NCBI GenBank assembly: GCA_002347365.1
Contig: DDWT01000036.1
Coordinates: 1-26,766, forward strand
Length of the DNA: 26,766 nt
Source of the DNA: Actinobacteria bacterium UBA2279
Lineage (GTDB): Bacteria; Actinomycetota; Coriobacteriia; Anaerosomatales; Anaerosomataceae
Direction: 5' to 3'
In this document: piece by piece, positions 22,402 to 26,766 of the stretch
How positions within the stretch are numbered: position 1 is the stretch's first letter
Layout: each line of letters begins with the position of its first letter
Position numbers and translations under genes: made by a program
Notes under the pieces: model-generated
Told to the model about the DNA's origin: nothing
What the model saw: the letters and a program-made list of their open reading frames with translations, nothing else
The model's database searches: none

Positions 22402-23932
22402 CGTCATTCTCCGCGTCGACGCGCTCTCCCCGTAGAACTCCGGGTATCGAGTCCGCAGCCCACAGCACTTCGTATACATGCACGGGCTCGTGGATGTTCT
22501 TCAGCCGGTAGCGGCCATGATCGTGGATCCAAGCGGGATCGCCGTGCTCTGCAACCGATGCCTCCGCCATGATGCGGCCACCGTCGGCGAGATCCATCAC
22601 GCGTGCAGCCAGGTTGAGTGCCGCGCCGATGAATGGTCGGCCAGCTTTGTCGAGAACGACTTCGCCTTGTGCGATGCCGATGCGGATCGCAACGGTTTCT
22701 CCGCCCAGCTCCGGTCCGGCAAGCGAGCGCTGCATCGCCCGTGCCGCTGTCAGCGCCTGCAGGGGCTCACTGAACGCGGCAACCAGGCCGTCGCCACCCG
22801 TGGACTTACCTGCGCCGCCATGACCATCGATGACGGGCAGTAGAAGGTCCCGATGTCTCTGCACGAGTTTCGCCGACTCGACGCTTCCGAGACTCTCCGT
22901 CATGGCCGAGAACGATTTCATGTCCGTGATCAGTACGACTGCATTGGCGGTATGCCGCGATGTCAGCGCTGCTTCGGCTGTGGCGATGGCACTGAGCAGC
23001 TCGTCCACGTCAGCATCCTCGGCTTGCAGCCCGTGCGTGGGTCGAAGCACCTGTGTCTTCAGCGGGAAGTACCACTCGGTGACGGCTGTGATACCGAGTG
23101 CGACAACCAGTGAGACAGCCCCGGTCAGAGCGATCTTGTCAAAGCCTATCGAGCTGTCGGTCACACTCAAGGCGATGGCGGTCGCAACCCCCAGCACGGT
23201 GACTGCGGCAGATACTCCACCGAGAGCGACGATCTTGCGCGTACGATCGGGTCTGTGCAGCATCCCCGCGATCGCAGCGCCTCCGCCCCACAGGGCCGCC
23301 TGGACGCCGAGAATGGCAAGATCGCGCGTGTTCGTCAGTGCGGCGAACACTCGGGCAGTATCGATGGCAGCGAAGCTCTCGCTGACCCAGCCGAACGTCA
23401 GCGGGTCGGTGGGCATGTTGGTGAACGAGAGCACTCCCGGCGCCGTTCCTCCGACGAACAACGTTCCCAGCGCCGGTCTTCCGAGCATCAGTCCTGCAAT
23501 CTCGATGAGCAGCCACGCGACGACCGCTGCAACGGCGCCCTGGCCTGGGCCGAGGAGGTATCCCGCCAGTATGACGACGGCCCACTCCGCGTGCACGGCG
23601 ATGGCCACTGCGGCCAGCGCGACGGCGATGAAGCCTCGTGCCTCGTGATCGCCCAGGTACTGGGTCGCTCCGAATCCGACGACCAGGAACAGCACCCCCA
23701 CCACGAAGTCCGCTGCAAGCACAGGTAAGGCGCAGACTGCGACGAACAACACCGACGCGAGTGGCGCCGAGTACAGTGCGAGTGCGCCGGTGGCGATCGC
23801 CAGAAGGCCACTGAGCGCCGCCGGGAAGAAGTCGACCGAGAACAGGGCAAGAGCAGTCACCGCTGTGAACAAGGCGGCGCGCACCCAGGGCAGGAGTCTC
23901 GAGTTGCCTCGCTGCAAACGCGCTCGTGCCAT
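22385..23932 (-). CDS. Membrane-bound class III adenylate/guanylate cyclase
   Basis: A 515-residue protein. Residues 15-290 contain about nine or ten membrane helices and no recognised sensor fold. Residues about 325-490 are a class III nucleotide cyclase domain: VLITDMKSFS with metal Asp337, KSTGGDG with Lys376 and metal Asp381, and NLAAR (440-444) with the transition-state Asn and Arg. Both metal ligands and the Asn/Arg pair are intact, so it should be active, making cAMP or another cyclic nucleotide. The Lys-to-Asp gap is one residue longer than the common KTxGD. The ATG (complement at 23930-23932) is preceded by GGGAGG; a longer start lacks a ribosome site. It is 14 bases downstream of the DUF3307 gene and near a cNMP receptor. 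Confidence 0.9.
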   Translation of the reverse strand: MARARLQRGNSRLLPWVRAALFTAVTALALFSVDFFPAALSGLLAIATGALALYSAPLASVLFVAVCALPVLAADFVVGVLFLVVGFGATQYLGDHEARGFIAVALAAVAIAVHAEWAVVILAGYLLGPGQGAVAAVVAWLLIEIAGLMLGRPALGTLFVGGTAPGVLSFTNMPTDPLTFGWVSESFAAIDTARVFAALTNTRDLAILGVQAALWGGGAAIAGMLHRPDRTRKIVALGGVSAAVTVLGVATAIALSVTDSSIGFDKIALTGAVSLVVALGITAVTEWYFPLKTQVLRPTHGLQAEDADVDELLSAIATAEAALTSRHTANAVVLITDMKSFSAMTESLGSVESAKLVQRHRDLLLPVIDGHGGAGKSTGGDGLVAAFSEPLQALTAARAMQRSLAGPELGGETVAIRIGIAQGEVVLDKAGRPFIGAALNLAARVMDLADGGRIMAEASVAEHGDPAWIHDHGRYRLKNIHEPVHVYEVLWAADSIPGVLRGERVDAENDDDPGQ

Positions 23933-23946
23933 AGTGCCTCCCGGGT

Positions 23947-24660
23947 CTACGTGCTGAGATGAATGAGCGTGGCTACGAGCAGCCACACGAGCGTGCAGAC
24001 CGCGAGCCCCACAGCCGCATCGACCGCGTATCGCGTTCGCCTGCGGGGCGGCGCTACCAGCGCCGCGAGGACTCGGGGTATGAAGACCAAGATGCCGGCC
24101 GAGGGAGTCGGGAACACAAGCGCCAACGCCAGGGCGCCGCCCCTCTCCGCCATTCCGTAGATGCGCTCACCGTCGAGACCGAGGATCGGATCGCCGGGAG
24201 CATCCTTGCCCAGGGTGGCCATTCGTACTTCGAAGGCGAGTATCGACCCAAGGAACGCGACGGTGAACAGGCCGCAGACTCCCGCGAGTGTGCCCAGCGG
24301 GACGTGCCAGACAAAGACTCCCGACTCCACGCCCTTGCTGAAGACGAAAGCGATGAACACAAGGGAGACAACATGAAGACCCTGATCGAGAAGGAAGATC
24401 CTCAGTCCCGACCCGTCAAGGGTTTGTCTGGCCCGGACCGTGAGGTGCTCGATGCCGAAGTGCGCGGCTCCGGCCGCTAGAACGGCCCACCATGACTGCG
24501 GGAGGTCACCGAGCATCACAAGCGCGGTGCATGCGGTCACGATCGTCGTGTGAACCACCATGCCAGGAAGGCCCTTGCGTTTCGCCACGACGAGTCTGCC
24601 AGGCTGAAACACGAAGTCCCCAAGCAGGTGTCCCAGGTACGCCTGGAGGAACAGTGCCAT
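23947..24660 (-). CDS. DUF3307 family membrane protein
   Basis: A 237-residue integral membrane protein with about six hydrophobic helices. The N-terminus has the DUF3307 signature HLLGDFVFQ (residues 11-19), followed by KRKG and HTTIVTACTALVML; a second motif FGIEHLTVRAR and LLDQGLHVVSL come later. The function of DUF3307 is not known. The start is the ATG before ALFLQAYLGHLLGD, preceded by GGGAG and 5 bases; an in-frame ATG 18 bases earlier and longer starts are weaker. It is the upstream gene of a two-gene minus-strand unit with the cyclase (14-base gap), suggesting a shared role in cyclic-nucleotide signalling at the membrane. Confidence 0.85.
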   Translation of the reverse strand: MALFLQAYLGHLLGDFVFQPGRLVVAKRKGLPGMVVHTTIVTACTALVMLGDLPQSWWAVLAAGAAHFGIEHLTVRARQTLDGSGLRIFLLDQGLHVVSLVFIAFVFSKGVESGVFVWHVPLGTLAGVCGLFTVAFLGSILAFEVRMATLGKDAPGDPILGLDGERIYGMAERGGALALALVFPTPSAGILVFIPRVLAALVAPPRRRTRYAVDAAVGLAVCTLVWLLVATLIHLST

Positions 24661-24734
24661 CGCATCTCCCGTCCTCATCGGTCGTCCATATTGTGACGCA
24701 ACGCATCGGGGTGTGCATCTCGCACGGTCCCGGC

Positions 24735-24763
24735 TTTCGGAACGCGTCCGCATCAACTAGCAT
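24735..24763 (+). promoter_or_regulatory. Possible promoter for the cNMP-binding gene
   Basis: TTTCGG at 24735-24740 and TAGCAT at 24758-24763 are 17 bases apart. The -35 box is poor. The 134-base region 24661-24794 must also hold the divergent DUF3307/cyclase promoter. Confidence 0.35.
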
Positions 24764-24794
24764 AGGGTGTGGGATGCGACAGGAGGTGACGCCG

Positions 24795-25208
24795 ATGACG
24801 CACGAGGAATTCCTGGCACGCGTGCCGATCTTCGAGAAGTGCACGCCCGCTGAGATCCAGAGCATCGTGAGCGTTGCACAACAGCACGCGTTCGCGGCCG
24901 ACCAGATCATAGTCACGCAGGGAACGCCCGGTCAGGCCTTCTACCTGATCCTGTCCGGTCGAGTCCTCATCGAGCGTGACGGGCGGGCGCTCGGCATGTT
25001 CGGCACAGGTGACTTCTTCGGCGAGATGTCTTTGCTCGACAACGCACCCCGTTCGGCGACGATTCGAGCTGTGGATGACAGCGTTTGCTTGATGCTGTCC
25101 AGCTGGGACTTCAAGAGCGTGCTGGAGAGGACGCCTTCAATAGCGATCAAGCTGCTCGAGGTACTGAGCAGGCGTTTGAGGGTCGCTGATGAACGTCTCT
25201 CGCAGTAA
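24795..25208 (+). CDS. Stand-alone cyclic-nucleotide-binding domain protein
   Basis: A 137-residue protein consisting of little more than one cNMP-binding beta-roll. The phosphate-binding cassette FFGEMSLLDNAPRSAT (74-89) is complete, with Glu77 for the ribose 2'-OH and Arg86 for the cyclic phosphate, as in CRP and PKA regulatory subunits. A C-terminal helix (110-135) follows; there is no DNA-binding domain, so it must act through a protein partner. It is divergent from the DUF3307-cyclase pair and is the natural receptor for the cyclase product. ATG 24795 has AGGAGG with an 8-base gap. Confidence 0.9.
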   Translation: MTHEEFLARVPIFEKCTPAEIQSIVSVAQQHAFAADQIIVTQGTPGQAFYLILSGRVLIERDGRALGMFGTGDFFGEMSLLDNAPRSATIRAVDDSVCLMLSSWDFKSVLERTPSIAIKLLEVLSRRLRVADERLSQ

Positions 25209-25261
25209 CTGGGAGCAGCGGTTTTGGCCGAGGGGCACAGGGAAGACGGGGAGTCCGATAC

Positions 25262-25876
25262 ATGTTGAGGGGTAGCGCGTTACTGCACTGCATCGCCGAG
25301 CGCATCATCGTTCGGTATCTGAACCAGCAAGGCTATAGGGACGTGGCGCTCACGGGGATCCTGGGTGACGCCGAGGGCATCGACATAACCTATATGGAGA
25401 GCGGCCGACGGCAGTCGGTCAAACTCAAGGCGGACTCGTACTTCGGGACCGATCCTGCCAAGATCTCCGATAGGGAGTTGATGTTCTATCGTCCGGACAC
25501 CCACAGCTACGGCCTGGAGGTCATCGCGAACACGGCAACCAGGGAACCCGGATGGGTGTTTCGTTCACGCGCTGACGTGCTGTTCTACTACCGCCTTGCG
25601 CTGGGGCAGAGCGAGGACGAGGTAGCCGCACTCGCGGAGGAGCCGGATGACGTGTTCTTCTCGGAGTTGGAGGTGGAACGGGACGATCTTAGGATCATCC
25701 CCATGCCAGTGCTTCGCAGCTGGTTCGATAGGGCTGTGGACCACTACACACCCCGGCCCGTGCTTGGGGAGGGGCGTTCCGCGTGGTATCGGATCGTGCC
25801 GGAAGGCGACGTGGAGTCTGCCGTGCAGGGTATACGGCACGCGGGATCGGTGTTCGGTTCGTTCGTGCGTCGTTAG
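25262..25876 (+). CDS. Hypothetical protein (204 aa), weak PD-(D/E)XK nuclease resemblance
   Basis: Not firmly recognised. The 204-residue protein is soluble. An N-terminal helix with Glu13 (IAERIIVRYLNQQGY), then EGIDITY (Asp41), a turn and VKLKAD (Lys54/Lys56), then GWVFRSRADVLFYYRLA near 97-113, follow the helix-D-strand-K order of PD-(D/E)XK nucleases. However, the acid two residues before the Lys is missing, so it may be an inactive relative or unrelated. ATG 25262 has GGGGAG with a 7-base gap. It follows the cNMP-binding gene by 53 bases on the same strand and is probably cotranscribed, which makes it a candidate output of that signalling unit. Confidence 0.75.
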   Translation: MLRGSALLHCIAERIIVRYLNQQGYRDVALTGILGDAEGIDITYMESGRRQSVKLKADSYFGTDPAKISDRELMFYRPDTHSYGLEVIANTATREPGWVFRSRADVLFYYRLALGQSEDEVAALAEEPDDVFFSELEVERDDLRIIPMPVLRSWFDRAVDHYTPRPVLGEGRSAWYRIVPEGDVESAVQGIRHAGSVFGSFVRR

Positions 25877-25950
25877 ACCAGTTACGACTGACGGGGCGAG
25901 GTCGGTTTGAGCGGGTCCTCAGGTGGATACGCCCGGCACCGTTGTAGTCG

Positions 25951-25980
25951 TTGACACCCTTCGCGACGATAGAGTAGTAT
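25951..25980 (+). promoter_or_regulatory. Promoter of the tRNA-Tyr/Thr/Met-tuf unit
   Basis: A consensus TTGACA (25951-25956) and TAGTAT (25975-25980) are 18 bases apart, about 65 bases ahead of tRNA-Tyr. This is one of the strongest promoter matches in the window, as expected for tRNA and tuf. Confidence 0.65.
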
Positions 25981-26045
25981 TCCTTCTGCCTTTCGCCCAG
26001 GCAAGCAACTTGAAAAGTGATAGAAGAGCGGCGTTTTTTGTTGTT

Positions 26046-26130
26046 GGGGGTGTGCCCGAGTGGCTAAAGGGGACGGGCTGTAAACCCGTTGGCTACGCCT
26101 ACCTAGGTTCGAATCCTAGCGCCCCCACCA
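26046..26130 (+). tRNA. tRNA-Tyr (anticodon GTA)
   Basis: Acceptor stem GGGGGTG (26046-26052) pairs with CGCCCCC (26120-26126, one G-U), then A and CCA. The anticodon loop CTGTAAA gives GTA. The long variable arm expected of bacterial tRNA-Tyr is present, making it 85 bases. Confidence 0.96.
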
Positions 26131-26158
26131 TAACAACTCCCCGTGACCACGGGATATC

Positions 26159-26234
<76 letters not shown>

Positions 26235-26267
26235 TGAATCAGTCGTCGGCCCCGTAGGCCGACTCAA

Positions 26268-26344
26268 GGCGGCGTAGCTCAGTTGGTCAGAGCGCACGGT
26301 TCATACCCGTGTTGTCACTGGTTCGAATCCAGTCGCCGCTACCA
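26268..26344 (+). tRNA. tRNA-Met (anticodon CAT), elongator type
   Basis: Acceptor GGCGGCG (26268-26274) pairs with CGCCGCT (26334-26340, a terminal G-U), then A and CCA. The anticodon loop TTCATAC gives CAT. The anticodon stem lacks the three G-C pairs of the initiator and position 1 is paired, so it is an elongator tRNA-Met. A 7-bp spacer hairpin lies at 26245-26263. Confidence 0.92.
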
Positions 26345-26483
26345 GGATTTCGACGCGGACGACGCGTCCACTGTATATATGAGTGAAACGTAACGTGTAC
26401 ATTGTTGGAGGACGGGCGGCTGGTCGGAGAGCGAGGCTCCCGAGCGGTCCCGACACCGTCACAGCGCCCAGAGGAGGAGACTC

Positions 26484-26766
<283 letters not shown>

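Noticed and set aside
24661..24794. A CRP-type operator between the divergent pairs
   Set aside because: A TGTGA half-site is present near 24692, but the matching TCACA half at the right spacing is not.
22292..26045. An integrative element at the tRNA-Thr(UGU) gene
   Set aside because: No integrase is present and the tRNA 3' end is not repeated near 26045, so there are no att-like direct repeats.

Overview
The window looks like a chromosomal segment from a high-G+C, probably anaerobic actinobacterium, most likely class Coriobacteriia (OPB41/Anaerosomatales-like). This placement is inferred from four things: a multihaem c-type cytochrome at the left edge, a Rex redox repressor, proteins of DUF2085/DUF6812/DUF3307 type, and a Firmicutes-like gene order (clpC-radA-disA-yacL-ispD-ispF-cysE-cysS-rlmB-yacP-sigH) carried at actinobacterial base composition. 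No 16S rRNA gene is present to settle it. Nothing in the window looks like a prophage, transposon or CRISPR array.

Layout. (1) 1-669: the 3' end of a multihaem cytochrome built from an internal repeat, closed by a long perfect hairpin. (2) 768-930: a promoter, tRNA-Pro(CGG) and an intrinsic terminator. (3) 948-2861: a DUF2085 membrane protein, two small conserved or orphan proteins and an oppositely oriented lipoprotein. (4) 2941-5688: S-adenosylmethionine hydrolase (DUF62), a YhaM-type OB/HD 3'-5' exoribonuclease and methylthioadenosine phosphorylase, a set that suits SAM, nucleoside and RNA turnover. (5) 5745-7903: an M50 site-2 protease with CBS domains, Rex with a probable autoregulatory operator, and TatA. 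(6) 8070-14119: greA-lysS, then clpC-radA. (7) 14208-22245: disA (c-di-AMP synthesis), a PIN-TRAM membrane protein, ispD-ispF (isoprenoid precursors), cysE-cysS (cysteine synthesis and charging), rlmB, yacP and the alternative sigma factor sigH. (8) 22292-22366: tRNA-Thr(UGU). (9) 22385-25876: two divergent gene pairs, a membrane class III nucleotide cyclase and a DUF3307 membrane protein on the minus strand, and a stand-alone cyclic-nucleotide-binding protein and an orphan 204-aa protein on the plus strand. (10) 25951-26766: a strong promoter, tRNA-Tyr, tRNA-Thr(GGU), tRNA-Met and the start of tuf (EF-Tu), cut by the window end.

The genes work mainly in translation, RNA and protein quality control and second-messenger signalling. 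The most unusual feature is the cyclase/cNMP-receptor cassette lying between tRNA-Thr(UGU) and the tRNA-Tyr/Thr/Met-tuf unit, in a neighbourhood that in other bacteria is a continuous tRNA-tuf operon. Other points of interest are a hairpin that encloses a whole Shine-Dalgarno sequence (1969-1998), an 18-bp Rex-like operator (6892-6909), a perfect 16-bp palindrome in the clpC leader (10173-10188), three perfect 12-bp direct repeats upstream of sigH (21511-21546), and a hexahaem repeat unit in the cytochrome. No stretch longer than 300 bases lacks a gene.
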